Shown here: one piece after another, positions 1 through 11,944 of the stretch | How positions within the stretch are numbered: position 1 is the first letter of the stretch | Layout: each line of letters starts with the position of its first letter | NCBI RefSeq assembly: GCF_050003625.1 | Contig: NC_134399.1 | Location: 224,186,975-224,250,974 of the forward strand | Source of the DNA: Haematobia irritans | Lineage: Eukaryota; Arthropoda; Insecta; Diptera; Muscidae | Length of the DNA: 64,000 nt | Direction of reading: 5' to 3' | Position numbers and translations under genes: made by a program | The notes under the pieces: model-generated | What the model saw: only the letters and a program-made list of their open reading frames with translations | Database searches by the model: none | What the model was told of the DNA's origin: nothing

Positions 1-210
1 CCGAATTGCCCGGCCTCACGCTTGACACCTGCCATCAGATTTTGTACAGCCACCTTGTCCACCTTCTTCGCCGCAGAAAGCCAGTTTGTCTTGAACTGCT
101 GCTCGTCCTTAGCAGTTTTTTGGTCTTCTTTAGGTTCCGCTTGACAATAGCACAGTATTTCTCAATTGGGCGGAGCTCTGGCGTATTGGGAGGGTTCTTG
201 TCCTTGGGAA
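1..210 (-). pseudogene. DD37E mariner/Tc1-type transposase, C-terminal fragment
   Basis: Bases 1-210 match, with few changes, the 3' part of the transposon at 32747-34035 (its 32898-33107) and the one at 52476-53772. The fragment encodes the C-terminal end of the transposase on the - strand, including the region of the last catalytic residue (PIEKYW in the fuller copies). The match stops abruptly near base 210, so the rest of the gene is missing on that side. The other end is cut by the window border. It is a dead fragment. The open frame on the + strand here is only a shadow. Confidence 0.85.
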
Positions 211-594
211 GTTTTCTTTGTGTGTATGGAATTTCAAATATAGAGTTCCCTTAGACTATTAAAATGAGATTTGTCGGTGTGCAATTCGTGGCACATTTGA
301 GAATTTGTGTTCTCTGGGGGTGGAGCCCACACCCATTGAATTACCATTGGAGTGCTATTAACACGACATTTAGTTATATTACTTGGAGTCGACCTCTCAG
401 TTGGTGTCAAGGCTAATGAGAAATGGCGGAGTCGTAGTCGAGCATAAATGGTTTGATTACACAGCCCTGCTGTTAACACCATACACTTAGTAGAATTCTA
501 CCAAAAATGGTAGATTTTTTGTTGTTTGGTAAAAATTTTGATCAAATTTTCTATAGCAATAAAATTTTAAATAGATTGCAAACAAATAAGTATT
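211..594. other. No recognised gene; edge of 29-bp repeat
   Basis: I see no gene here. Bases 500-575 carry a degenerate unit of the TTTCTATAGAAA-type 29-bp repeat. The open frame on - at 234-482 has no recognisable domain and I do not call it. Confidence 0.5.
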
Positions 595-2250
595 AACAAG
601 TACATACGGCCGCAAGTTCGGCCAGGCCGAATCTTATGTACCCACCACCATGGATTGCGTAGAAACTTCTACGAAAGACTGTGATTTAGTCCATACATGG
701 TATATATTAGACAATAAAGTTATGTATAGTTAAGTCTACAAATAATTACGAATCGATATGGACTTTTTGTACGTAGAGAGCAAGAATTGAAATATGGTGG
801 TCGCTTATATGGGGGCTATATACAATTATGAACTTGATATGGACCAATTTTTGTGTGATTGGGGATCGATTTATCTGAGGGCCATATATAACTATAGACC
901 GATATGGACCTAGTTAGGCATGGTTGTTAACGACCATATACTAGCACAATGTACCAAATTTCAACTCACTCGGATGAAATTTGCTCCTCCAAGAGGTTTC
1001 AAAACCAAATCTCGGGATCGGTTTATATGGGGCTATGTACGATTAGAGACTGATATGGACCACTTTTGGCATGGTTGTTAAATATCATATACTACCACCA
1101 CGTACCAAATTTCAAGCAGATCGGATGAATTTTGCTTCTCCAAAAGGCACCGGAGGTCAAATCTGGGGATCGGTTTATATGGGAGCTATATATAATTATG
1201 GACTGATAGGAACCAATTCCTGCATGGTTGTTGGATACCATATACTAACATCACGTACCAAACGGCAAGAATTTTGCTCTTCCAAGGGGCTCTGGAGGTC
1301 AAATCTGGGGATCGGTTTATATGGGGCCTATATATAATTATGGACCGATATGGACCAATTTTGAGGCCATATATTAACACCACATACCAAATTTCAACTA
1401 AATCAGATGAATTTTGGTCTTCCAATAGGTTCCGGAGGTCAAATCTGGTGATCGGTTTAAATTTGCTTCTCTTAGCGGCCTCGCAAGCCAAATCGGGGGA
1501 TCGGTTTATATGGGGGCTATATATAATTATGGACCGATGTCGACCAATTTTTGCATGGTTGTTAGAGACCATATACTAACACCATGTACCAAATTTCAGC
1601 CGGATCGGATGAAATTTCCTTCTCTTAGAGGCCTCGCAAGCCAAATCGGGGGATCGGTTTATATGGGGGCTATATATAATTATGGACCGATGTGGACCAA
1701 TTTTTGCATGGTTGTTAGAGACCATACACTGACACCATGTACCAAATTTCAGCCGGATCGGATGAAATGTGCTTCTCTTAGGGGCCTCGCAAGCCAAATC
1801 GGGTGATCTGTTTATATGGGGGCTATGTATAATTATGGATCGATGTGGACCAATTTTTGCATGGTTGTTAGAGACCACATACTAACACCATGTACCAAAT
1901 TTCAGCCGGATCGGATGAAATTTGCTTCTCTTAGAGGCCTCGCAAGCCAAATTTTGGGGTCCGTTTATATGGGGGCTATACGTAAAAGTGGACCGATATG
2001 GCCCATTTGCAATACCATCCGACCTACATCAATAACAACTACTTGTGCCAAGTTTCAAGTCGATAGCTTGTTTCGTTCGGATGTTAGCGTGATTTCAACA
2101 GACGGACGGACGGACATGCTCAGATCGACTCAGAATTTCACCACGACCCAGAATATATATACTTTATGGGGTCTTAGAGCAATATTTCGATGTGTTACAA
2201 ACGGAATGACAAAGTTAATATACCCCCCATCCTATGGTGGTGGGTATAAA
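595..2250 (-). mobile_element. Helentron/DINE-like element, family A (copy A1)
   Basis: On the + strand it starts AACAAGTACATACGG, then a GTTCGGCCAGGCCGAA hairpin and TATGTACCC, and ends in ACAGACGGACGGACGGACATG followed by CCTATGGTGGTGGGTATA. The true 5' end is therefore on the right. The centre holds 153-bp units: the start of TCGGTTTATA recurs at 1501, 1654 and 1807. This layout (microsatellite core, central tandem repeats of about 150 bp, 3' hairpin) is that of DINE/mini-me elements, which are non-autonomous Helitron/Helentron relatives of Diptera. It codes for no protein; its long open frames come from 153 being 3 x 51. Confidence 0.75.
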
Positions 2251-2501
2251 AAAAGAAAATAGAAAATTTTGACAAAATTTTCTATATAAATACAATAATC
2301 TTGACAAAATTTTGGCAAAATTTTCTATAGAAACAAAATTTTCTATAGAATTCAAATTTTGACAAAATTTTCTATAGAATTACAATTTTGACAAAATTTT
2401 GTATAGAAATAAATTTTTTTTTGACAAAATTTTCTATAGAAATAAAATTTTGACAAAATTTTCTATAGAAATAAAATTTTGACAAACTTTTCTATAGATA
2501 T

Positions 2502-2724
2502 AGGTTAGGTTAGGTTAGATGACCTCCTTTTTATATCCGAGTCCGAAAGTCGTTCAACATTTCAGTGAAACAACTTAGAGAAGCTTTGAAAATGTCACCA
2601 GCATTCCTGAGGTGGGATAATCCACCGCTGAAAACCTTTTTGGTGGTCGGTCGAAGAAGAAATCGAACCCACGACCTTGTGTATGCAAGGCGGGCATGCA
2701 AACTATTACACCACCGTGGCTCCC
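2502..2724 (-). mobile_element. tRNA-derived SINE with (CCTAA)n tail, internally shortened
   Basis: On - it reads GAGCCACGGTGGTGTAATAG (A-box region), then a B box matching GGTTCGATTTC near 2665, a body, and a tail of (CCTAA) units seen on + as GGTTAGGTTAGGTTAG at 2504-2519. Compared with 3253-3584 it lacks the part between the GGAGGTC motif and the tail. It is flanked by TTCTATAGA on both sides, a target duplication within the 29-bp array. Confidence 0.8.
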
Positions 2725-3252
2725 TTCTATAGAAATACAATTTTGACAAAATTTTCTATAAAAATAAAATTTTGACAAAATTTTCTATAAAAATAAAATT
2801 TTGACAAAATTTTCTATAAAAATAAAATGTTGACAAAATTTTCTATAGAAATAAAATCTTGAAAAAAAAATAGGTTTCTCCAAATTTTGGTAGATTATTT
2901 TAGGCTCAAGTGGCAACCGTGCTCCCAATGCTCTAACTCCTCTGTTACACCAAACCCCAAAGAATTCAAATTTTGACAAAATTTTCTATAGAATTAATTT
3001 TGACAAAATTTTGTATAGAAATACAATTTTGACAAAATTTTGTATAGAAATAAAATTGTGACAAAATTTTCTATAGAAATAAAATTTTGACAAATTTTTT
3101 ATAGAAATAAAATTTTGACAAATTTTTCTATAAAAATAAAATTTTGACAAAATATTCTATAGAAACAAAATGTTGACAAAATTTTCTATAAAAATAAAAT
3201 TTTGACAAAATTTTCTACAGAAATAAAATTTTGACAAAGTTTTTTATAGAAA

Positions 3253-3584
3253 TAGGTTTGGTTAGGTGGCAAGCCGATGTATCAGGCTCACTTAGAATAT
3301 TCACAATGGATACCACATTAGTGAACTTCTCTCATATCACTGAGTATTCCATGTTAAGCTCAATGACAAGGGACCTCCTTTTTATATCCGAGTCCGAAAG
3401 GCGTTCCACATTTCAGTGAAACCACTTAGAAAAGCTTTGAAACCCTCAGAAATGTTACCAGCATTACTGAGGTGGGATAATCCACCGCTGAAAAACTTTT
3501 TGGTCGTCGGTCGAAGCAGAAATCGAACCCACGACCTTGTGTATGCAAGGCGGGCATGCTAACCATTACACCACCGTGGCTCCC
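3253..3584 (-). mobile_element. tRNA-derived SINE with (CCTAA)n tail
   Basis: Full-length copy on -: a tRNA-like head with A box (GGTGTAATGGTTAGCATG) and B box (GGGTTCGATTTC), then a body of about 250 bp that contains a TATAAAAAGGAGGTCC motif. It ends with the degenerate tail seen on + as AGGTTTGGTTAGGTGGC. It lies inside the 29-bp satellite. Pol III transcription from the internal A and B boxes is inferred from the head. Confidence 0.85.
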
Positions 3585-4400
3585 TTCTATAGAAATAAAA
3601 TTTTGACAAAATTTTCTATAGAAATAAAATTTTGACATAATTTTTAATAGAAATAAAATTTTGACAAATTTTTCTATAAAAATAAAATTTTGACAAAATT
3701 TTCTATAGAAATAAAATTTTGACAAAATTTTCTATGGAAATAATATTTTGACAAAATTTTCTATAGAAATAACATTTTGACAAAATTTTATATAAAAGCA
3801 AATTTTGACAAAATTTTCTATAGAAATACAATTTTGACAAAATTTTCTATAGAAATAACATTTTGACAAAATTTTCTATAGAAATAAAATATTTGAAAAA
3901 AAAAAATAGTTTTCTCCAAAAGGAAAAGGAGGAAATTTTCTATAGAAATAAAATTTTGAAAAAATTGTCTATATAAAAAAAATTTTGACAAAATTTTCTA
4001 TAGAAATTAAATTTTGACAACATTTTCTATAGAAATAAAATTTGTTGTCGTTTTTTTATTTCAGCTTAAAACCATACATTGACTAAAATTTTGACAAAAT
4101 TTTCTGTAGAAATAAAATTTTGTCTAAATTTTCTATAGAAATAAAATTTTGACAAAATTTTCTATAGAAATTAAATTTTGACAACATTTCCTATAGAAAT
4201 AAAATTTTGACAAAATTTCCTATAGAAATAAAATGTTGACAAAATTTTCTATAAAAATAAAATTTTCACAAAATTTTCTATAAAAATAAAATTTTGATAA
4301 AATTTTCTATAGAAATTAAATTTTGACAAAATTTTCTATAAAAATAAAATTTTAACAACATTTTCTTTAGAAATAAAATTTTGAAAAAAAAAATTGTTTT

Positions 4401-5317
4401 CTCCAAATTTTAGTAGATTGTTTTAGGCTCAAGTGGCAACCGTGCTCCCGATGCTCTAACTCCTCTGTAACACCAAAAACCGCATATTGTTTTTTGTGTT
4501 TTAATATAATAGTTGAATTCTTCGAGGAGGTACAGAAAAATATAACAACACAACGAAACTGGCGACACCCATTTTCCAAACATTTCAGTTTTTTAGCATG
4601 TAAATTTGTCATTAAATACCTTAATATCACATTTTCTTGAAATCCATTGTCATCTCATTACTATTACAATTTTATTTTACATTCCATTTTAAGTTCTTTA
4701 ACTTATCATAAGTATGAATTGATGTGTCGTGGACATTATTTACAATCCAATCTTGAATGTTATTTTATTATTTCCAACTTGTTTATATCATAACCAGATT
4801 TTCTCTTTCTTCGATTACAGCGTTTTCTTTTCTGCCTTGCCACTCCAGACCTAATGATAGACTCCCTATCGTCTAACCTTTCATTATGATCATTAATCAC
4901 CCAAATTCTTTACCAATAGGTATTAGCATCATGGTCGAACCCTTATTAGTCACAATCAGTTTCTCATGAAGATATCAAAAATGCTATTGAATGAGATTCT
5001 CTACAAAAAAAAAACATAAACAAAAAACTTAAAACAGAACATCATTAGCTGGTGGTAGACAACACAACTCCCATGTCAGTCATCGTCATAATATTTGTGA
5101 CAGCAATTAGCTGCTTATTGGAACGCCCTGCAACGCTAATAAGATGAAATGGAATACACCGCCAATTGGCAACAAATCACAAAGAACATTTCACTAACCT
5201 GCGTCAATAATTGGCACTATTAGTGGACACAAAATACCCTAGTGAGTCCACTAATTAAAATTTTCTGCAATCAATGGAAAGTTTCTTGCTTTCTTTATTC
5301 ACCTGAACAGAAGCATC
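4401..5317. other. Unique AT-rich DNA upstream of gene 1
   Basis: After the satellite ends near 4400 the sequence is unique. I see no gene in it. It probably holds the upstream regulatory DNA of the gene whose TATA box is at 5318. The - strand open frame at 4367-4630 begins in satellite and shows no domain. Confidence 0.5.
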
Positions 5318-5325
5318 TATAAAAG
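5318..5325 (+). promoter_or_regulatory. TATA box of gene 1
   Basis: TATAAAAG lies 147 bases before the ATG at 5465. Transcription would start around 5345-5350, leaving a 5' leader of about 115-120 nt. The distance and sequence fit an arthropod TATA promoter. The start site is inferred. Confidence 0.6.
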
Positions 5326-5464
5326 CAAAAGGAGCCAATGTTCAAATGAAGTAGAACGAACTGTACTCTCCATCGGTTAAATTGGTGGTGTGAGCAAATA
5401 GAACAAATTTTCAAACGAAAAAGAAAATTCTTTTGTGGAAAATTTCAGTGAAGTGAAATATAAA

Positions 5465-5585
5465 ATGCATTTTGGAAATCTTTTTTTAAGTTTCTCATTA
5501 ATTTTGATGTTGGTGCTATGCACTGACATTGTAGAATCAGCGAAAAAGCATCGTCAACATAAACATCGCCAACAAGGACGATCAG
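5465..5585 (+). CDS. Gene 1, exon 1: signal peptide of a small secreted basic protein
   Basis: The ATG opens MHFGNLFLSFSLILMLVLCT, a clear signal peptide. A likely cleavage site follows VESA, and the mature chain then begins with a Lys/His/Arg/Gln-rich stretch (KKHRQHKHRQQGRS). The exon ends TCAG with the donor GTATGTAAG at 5586, in phase 1. The leftover G joins CT at 10612 to make Ala, so the frame runs on into exon 2 without a break. No longer upstream exon is needed, because a TATA box sits 147 bases upstream. I do not recognise the family. Exon 1 is separated from exon 2 by 5,026 bp of intron filled with repeats. Confidence 0.75.
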
Positions 5586-5989
5586 GTATGTAAGCAAGAT
5601 AAAAACTTAATGGTTAAAAGCTAGCCGATACGTTATTGGTTAATAAAAACTGACTAAATGGTTGTGGTTAAAAACTGCTTAACAAGATCATTTCTATTAT
5701 ACCAGCAATACCGTATTCTTGAAAATAATGAGTTACCATTACTGGATGTTTCGTTTACCATACACCAGATTTTCATGACTACGGCCACATAGCTCACATA
5801 TTTTTTAAGTATTTCTCTCAAACTATATTGCTCAGCCACGCTTACAATTAGGATCTTGCTAATGCTGCAGAGAAGCTCTTTCCACATAGAACATGCATTT
5901 AGGAATGTAAACAAGGTTTCTATTTAATAGTAAATGTATACCGATTTTGAATTAAGTTTACTGGGTTATGTCACAAGTTTGTAAATCCT

Positions 5990-7889
5990 TTTTATACCCT
6001 GCTCCACACTGTGGAACAGGGTATTATAAGTTAGTGCATATGTTTGCAACACCCAGAAGGAGACGAGATAGACACATGGTGCCTTTGGCAAATATGCTCA
6101 GGGTGGGTCCCTGAGTCGATATAACCATGTCCGTCTGTCCGTGAACACATTTTTGTAATCAAAGTCTAAGTCGCAGTTTTAGTCCAATCGACTTCAAATT
6201 TGGCACAAGTATGTGTTTTGGCTCAGAATAGATCCCTATTGATTTTGGAAGAAATCGGTTCAGATTTAGATATAGCTCCCATATATATCTTTCGCCCGAT
6301 ATGGACTTATATGGCCCCAGAAGCCAGAGTTTTACCCTAATTTGCTTAAAATTTTGCACAAGAAGAACAATTAGTACTATAGTCAAGTGTGCCAAATTTT
6401 ATTGAAATCGGTTCAGATTTACATATAGCTCCCATATATATCTTTCGCCCGATATGGACTAATACGGTCCCAGACGCCAGAGTTTTACCCCAATTTGGTT
6501 GAAATTTTGCCCAGGGACTAGAATTAGCATTGTAGCTATGCGTGCCAAATTTGGTTGTAATCGGTTCAGATTTAGATATAGCTCCCATATATAGCTTTCG
6601 CCCGATTTACACTCATATGACCACAGAGGCCAATTTTTTGCTCCGATTTAGTTGAAATTTTGCACAGAGAGTAGAATTAGCATTGTAGCTATGCGTGCCA
6701 AATTTGGTTGAAATCGATTCAGATTTAGATATTGCTGCAATATATAGCTTTCGGCCGATTTACACTCATATGACCACAGAGGCCAATATTTTGCTCCGAT
6801 TTAGTTGAAATTTTGCACAGGGAGTAGAATTAGCATTGTTGCTATGCGTGCCAAATTTGGTTGAAATCGGTTCAAATTTAGATATATCTCCAATATATAG
6901 CTTTCGCCCGATTTACACTCATATGACCACAGAGGCCAATTTTTAACTCCGATTTAGTTGAAATTTTGCACAGGGAGTAGAATTAGCATTGTTGCTATGC
7001 GTGCCAAATTTGGCTGAAATCGGTTCAGATTTAGATATAGCTCCCAGATATAGCTTTCGCCCGATTTACACTCATATGACCACAGAGGCCAATTTTTAAC
7101 TCCGATTTAGTTGAAATTTTGCACAGGGAGTAGAATTAGCATTGTTGCTATGCGTGCCAAATTTGGTTGAAATCGGTTCAGATTTAGATATAGCTCCCAT
7201 ATATATGTTTTTCTGATTTCGACAAAAATGGTCAAAATACAAAAAACATTTTCCTTGTAAAATCGCCACTGCTTAGTCGAAAAGTTGTAAAAATGAATCT
7301 AATTTTCCTAAACTTCTAATACATATATATCGAGCGATAAATCATAAATAAACCTTTGCGAAGTTTCCTTAAAATTGCTTCAGATTTAAATGTTTCCCAT
7401 ATTTTTTACTAACATTGTGTTCCACCCTAGAACATTAGCCGACTTAAATTTTGAGTCTAGATTTTGTAGAAGTCTATCAAATTCTGTCCAGATCGAGTGA
7501 TATTTAAATGTATGTATTTGGGACAAACCTTTATATATAGCCCCAACACATTTGACGGATGTGATATGGTATCGAAAATTTAGATCTACAAAGTGGTGCA
7601 GGGTATAATATAGTCGGCCCCGCCCGACTTTAGACTTTCCTTACTTGTTTTTTACTAAAATTGTGTTCCACCCTAGTGCATTAAATTTTGAGTCTATAGA
7701 TTTTGTAGAAGTCTATCAAATTCTGTCCAAATCGAGTGATATATAAATGTATGTATTTGGGACAAACATTTATATATAGCCCCCAACATATTTGACGGAT
7801 GTGATATGGTATCGAAAATTTAGAATAACAAAGTGGTGCTGAGTATAATATAGTCGGCCGCGCCCGACTTTAGACTTTTCTTACTTGTT
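5990..7889 (+). mobile_element. Helentron/DINE-like element, family B (copy B1), with doubled 3' end
   Basis: It starts TTTATACCCTGCTCCACACT, where ACCCTG...CAGGGT forms a near-perfect hairpin, then has GTCCGTCTGTCCGTG. Next come 153-bp units (CCGATTTACACTCAT at 6602, 6755, 6908 and so on). The 3' end has the hairpin GTCGGCCCCGCCCGAC and then TTTAGACTTTCCTTACTTGT at about 7647. A second, diverged copy of the last 240 bp follows directly and ends near 7889. It lies in the gene 1 intron on the sense strand. Confidence 0.75.
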
Positions 7890-8281
7890 ATTAAATGGAT
7901 TAATTGGATTATCTTTACATGGGTATGTGGAAGGAAAATATTTATAGTTAGGTTAGATTATAGAGGATGACACTAATTCTAGAATCGAAGTGATATCCAC
8001 ATAGGTCCATTGCGATTTCTAGAGGTAATTTTCTCATCTTCTTCTTTATCTTTTTCTCCGTCTCCTTTAAACTCCCTGACAAAAGCGAGTATTTTCCTTA
8101 AGCTACACTCTCGCAGATCAGTGAGGGTCTGGAAGATAAAGGAGCCTATTAACTTGTTTTTGTTTTAAAGGTAATGTTGGACACGGGCCCAGTAAGTAAC
8201 TCCCGGGTCGTGACACATCTGAAAATGTCATAATCTTTGAGGCCTATTCTTACCATATGTTTCCCAAGTGTTCAATGCCCA

Positions 8282-8896
8282 CACCAAAAAAAAAAATATT
8301 TACTTGATATTAAAGATTACGCAAACTAAATTTGTGGATGCCCAATTTAAATAATATTAATGACAAATGTCTTTAAAATAATGAAATTTTAATTAAAAAA
8401 AAAATGTTAATCTGTGCTTCAATTTTTTAAAATTAAATTTAGGATACAAATTTTGAAAATTTGTTCTTAAATTAAGACAAATTTCCCTTAACGTTAAGAA
8501 ACACATTGTCGATTTAAAGAAGTTGTCCTAATATTAACTGAAATATTGAATATTAAGATTTAAGATAAAAAAGCTTCAAACATAGGCTAAAACTTTATTT
8601 GGAGGATTTAGCATATTCGCTTTAAGTTTTTTTTTTTTTTTTGAATTAAGAAAATATAGCTTACTTTAAAGTTCCGTTATAATTTGGATTTTTAAACTGG
8701 TACGTGAGTAGCTTTTATAATATATCGCTAAATGAGAATGAATGGAAAACATCTGTATCCTAATTTTAATTTTATTGAAACCAGAAAGGTCGCTAAAAAT
8801 GTAGTTATTTTAAGGAAGGCACATTTTTGGTTCGATACTAAAATCCTTAAAACAATGTCGAAATCTTTTTATCTAAGTAGATTTTTTTTGAGTGCA
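8282..8896. mobile_element. AT-rich terminal-inverted-repeat element (type Y, copy 1)
   Basis: The ends are CACCAAAAAAAAAAATATTT on the left and TTTTTTTTGAGTG on the right, roughly inverted. The inside is very AT-rich and matches 47739-49704 along its length (for example TCCTAATTTTAATTTTATTG in both). The second copy is interrupted by a Helentron-like element; this one is not. It encodes no protein and is a non-autonomous element. Confidence 0.6.
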
Positions 8897-9326
8897 TTAA
8901 TGGCCTCAATTTATGTCGGTTAAAATGATCCATTGAGTCCAGTAACCTTCCACCATGTAAATCTACAGAATTTAGGACTTGAATCATATGTAGATCGATA
9001 TTTTTATACGATTTTCTTGAACAGTTTTATAGCCTTAAATATCCATAGAAAAATTCAATTTGAAACCCCATCTCTGCTCTTTCTTATCTTTCTTCCAACT
9101 GCTTTGCTGACTCGAATTCATCATGTGTTGACCAATTTAATCCATTCCTCACACTAAAACCCCTATCAATTCTATCTACTTTGGTTTCCTCCTATTCCGG
9201 TATGCCCACAGGATTATAAATCAATCTTGTTTAGAATAACCCTAGATTGGTCTCTTACATTCCACTCGTGTCGAGATCCAGATCTTAGTGTAGGTTAGAT
9301 TACCTATAGTGTCAGCCCATTCCCAG

Positions 9327-9673
9327 CAAAAAATACTTCAGCAGTAGGAGTTTAGTTGCGCTTTTTGGTATACAATAAAGTAGGCAGTGCATCCACACTG
9401 CATGAATCGGTGGCAATAACGCAACCGAAGAATCAAACTAGTCTATGATCATTCGTTTACCAATTCATGCAGTATAGATGCATGAAAGGTAGTGCTGTTC
9501 ACGCCAACAATGCTATACTGAAGATTATATATCACTTCTATCAGCGCTATGTAGAAGCTGTTCTAAATCGGGACATCGCCTATAGAAATCAGCGCTGATT
9601 CGGTTGTTTTGTAAGCAGTTGGTACTGCCTCTCTCCCTTACAATCCTGCTGAAATAGTGCTCCATTTTTTGCT
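9327..9673. mobile_element. Foldback/MITE-like element
   Basis: The left end CCCAGCAAAAAAT is inverted at the right as ATTTTTTGCTGGG, and both are followed inward by a TTCAGCAG-like stretch. A second inverted pair lies in the middle: GCATCCACACTGCATGAATC near 9390 and, on the other strand, GCATCTATACTGCATGAATT near 9475. The element could fold over much of its length. It has no coding capacity. Confidence 0.5.
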
Positions 9674-10007
9674 GGGTTATTTCAGACTCAGTCCATTGTA
9701 TTGAACTTCCCTCTTATCAATGAGTGTTGCCCAATTCTATATCCAGAGAAGGAATACGAAAACTTCCTAGAGCGACATTTAAATTTTTGACGGTGAACAT
9801 GTAACATGTTTGTCCCAACCATGTTGTTTTCTCGACCATTATGTATATGATGACAATAATTTTGTGTTGAAAATAAAATTTTTGGTGCAAAAATATAGGC
9901 TTCTCCCCATCCAAAAACAACATTTTGCTTTATAAGGTGAACATATTCCATCTCTGCGTGTATATTTATCTGCATACTGAGGGACGTCCCATATAGCGAA
10001 AGCGAGT

Positions 10008-10096
10008 CCCCAGCATTACTGAGAGAGGATAATCCACCGCTGAATAACTTGACCCTTTGCATGCAAGACGGGCATGCTAACCATTGCACCATAATG
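10008..10096 (-). mobile_element. SINE remnant of the (CCTAA)n-tailed family
   Basis: GATAATCCACCGCTGAATAA and GCAAGACGGGCATGCTAACC match the tRNA-like head and early body of the SINEs at 3253-3584 and 19781-20134. The B box is lost by a deletion. Only the head region remains. Confidence 0.65.
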
Positions 10097-10611
10097 ATGT
10101 ATCTTCTACTATTGCTCCCGTCAACTGTGAATATGTTCACCCTTGTCGGTTATATGTTTGTGCATAACCATACTATAGCTTGGCAAACGGTATAAGATCG
10201 CGTTGTCTAGATCCTAAACCTGTTTTCTCCTCCTACATGGATCCATATGTGTAAAATGGTTATAATTTGTATCATAGAGTATGTGTCACGGTCTCCACAA
10301 CTACTGTTAAATCAGCAAAATCTCACCAGCAATATCATCAGATAATTCGTCTGATTCGTAGTATTGGTCCACATATGTCATCAACTTCTGAAGTTGCCAC
10401 CATGGATACCTGACTCATATTTTTGAAGTTAAATATTGTTTTCACATTAACTCTTTTGCACATAGTTCAAATCATTCTGATTGTTCGGTTCATCTTCTTT
10501 GACTGATTTAAGAAATTTGAATGCGATTCATTCCATTCTTTACCACTCTTTTCACAAGATCTTTGTAACGATTATAAACCAAAATTTCTCATAACGAAAT
10601 TCTTCTTACAG

Positions 10612-11279
10612 CTCGTCAACCGTTGAAGCTACGAAAATACCCTTTAGAAGATCGTTCATCCAGTGATTATGGTTCTCTAGACTCCCCCACTACTGAGGTA
10701 CAGGGCAGATCTAATGAAGGTCGGGGTTTTATGAAGATGTGGAAGGGCATGTTCGAACAACCAGCGACTAATTTCATCATTATAACTCAACCTGCGCCCA
10801 CTACTGGAACAATATCAACCACTCCCTCTGGCACTGCATCTACGTCGACTACAACTGCTGCAGCTCGTGATGGATCTCAATCTCTAGTCGATCAAGGGGA
10901 TAGCCTGATGAATGCACCCACCTTCAACATGGATGAACCCAATATCCAAGGTACTAATGTAACACCCAACACTGTATATGGACGCAATCGTAAGAATAAC
11001 AAGAGGAGACGTCAACGCAATCGAAATCACAATAGACGTCGTAATAACAGACCTCTCAATGGTAACCGTAAACGGGCCGAATTGATTGCCCAGAACCTGG
11101 CCAAAAAGCCAATTTCAAATGCCAATATGTTTGCCATCAACACAGGCGGCTTGGGAAACGGTGGTAGCAGCAGCAGCAGCAGTTCTTTATCCTCTGGCCT
11201 TAATATCAATGCCAACGAGCATATTCAAAGTATAATGAATGCCCTGCGGCAACAAACTCCCATCGTCTATAATTACTAA
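10612..11279 (+). CDS. Gene 1, exon 2: Thr/Ser-rich and Arg/Asn-rich secreted protein
   Basis: The exon starts after TTCTTCTTACAG and stays open to TAA at 11277-11279. The spliced protein has 262 residues. In order: a basic start, an acidic/Ser stretch (LEDRSSSDYGSLDSP), a hydrophobic patch (NFIIITQPAPTT), a Thr/Ser/Ala-rich linker, VYGRNRKNNKRRRQRNRNHN with more Arg/Asn, RAELIAQNLAKK, a Gly/Ser run, and a C-terminal NEHIQSIMNALRQQTPIVYN. There are no cysteines after the signal peptide and no membrane segment. I do not recognise the family; gene 2 at 20268-21044 has the same plan. The Arg clusters could be proprotein cleavage or polyanion-binding sites (inference). Its role is unknown. Confidence 0.75.
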
Positions 11280-11492
11280 ACCAAGCAGCGATGTGGCCTC
11301 CCCGGCTCTGTGTGTGTGTTGGGGTACGCAGCCTTCCTCTGACCCAACTCGATGTCTATACCTCTGCAATGTGGCTTTGTTTGCGTGAGCTTTGTAATTT
11401 AGTGAAATTTTCAACATGAGATGAACGTTTGCTGGAATTTCGTTTGTACTCTACCCTGTACGAAAGCCCTGAATCCATGAATGTACTCTTCA

Positions 11493-11498
11493 AATAAA
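11493..11498 (+). terminator. Poly(A) signal of gene 1
   Basis: AATAAA lies 214 bases after the stop codon, giving a 3' UTR of about 230 nt. A CT/GT-rich stretch (GTGTGTGTGTTGG) is in the UTR near 11310. Confidence 0.6.
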
Positions 11499-11499
11499 C

Positions 11500-11944
11500 T
11501 TCAAATATAATTAAATAATTAACCTATCTATTGGTATGAACATTTTTGCTTTGTTTTGGTTTGGCAATTAACCAGCAGAAACCCATTGAATTTTCTAGCC
11601 CGAAGCAGAGCTCGAGAGGTGGCGGGGGGATCTATTACAAACGTTTAATTAATTTCCATATTAGATGAATCACGCAACATTCATTGTTTCAATCACTTAG
11701 GCGAAAGTGAAATTATTCAAGTCAAATTAGCATGAATTAAACTTTCTAAAGGGAAAAATTAAATTTTGCCATGCCATGTCTGAAGTGATCATTTATAGAC
11801 TAAAAATAATTTTCTGGCAAAATTAGAATGAACAATTTCGGGGTGTCGAAATGTATTTACCGGAATCAGAAAATTTTCCATGTTATGAGGATTGCCTTTT
11901 ACATTTTGGGATTAGAGAAAAAAAAACCTAATATATTTACACCG
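11500..11944. other. Intergenic DNA after gene 1
   Basis: Unique sequence, with no gene or repeat that I recognise apart from a GC-rich patch near 11605-11635. Confidence 0.4.

Larger units (their letters stand above)
2256..4400. repeat. 29-bp AT-rich satellite array, interrupted by two SINEs
   Basis: The unit is TGACAAAATTTTCTATAGAA plus ATAAAATTT, 29 bp, and centres on the perfect palindrome TTTCTATAGAAA. It is repeated in many diverged copies, broken by SINEs at 2502-2724 and 3253-3584. Non-repeat spacers at 2868-2955 and 4390-4475 share a segment reading TGGCAACCGTGCTCCC. The same unit forms part of family A Helentron-like elements elsewhere in the window (for example 13921-14360), so this array is probably derived from such elements. 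Confidence 0.85.
5586..10611 (+). other. Gene 1 intron, filled with mobile elements
   Basis: The donor GTATGT (5586-5591) and acceptor TTCTTCTTACAG (ending 10611) are strong. The intron carries a family B Helentron-like element (5990-7889), an AT-rich terminal-repeat element (8282-8896), a foldback element (9327-9673) and a SINE remnant (10008-10096). Stretches 7890-8281, 8897-9320 and 10097-10600 are unique and I see no gene in them; two short open frames at 8732-9157 look like chance. Confidence 0.7.
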
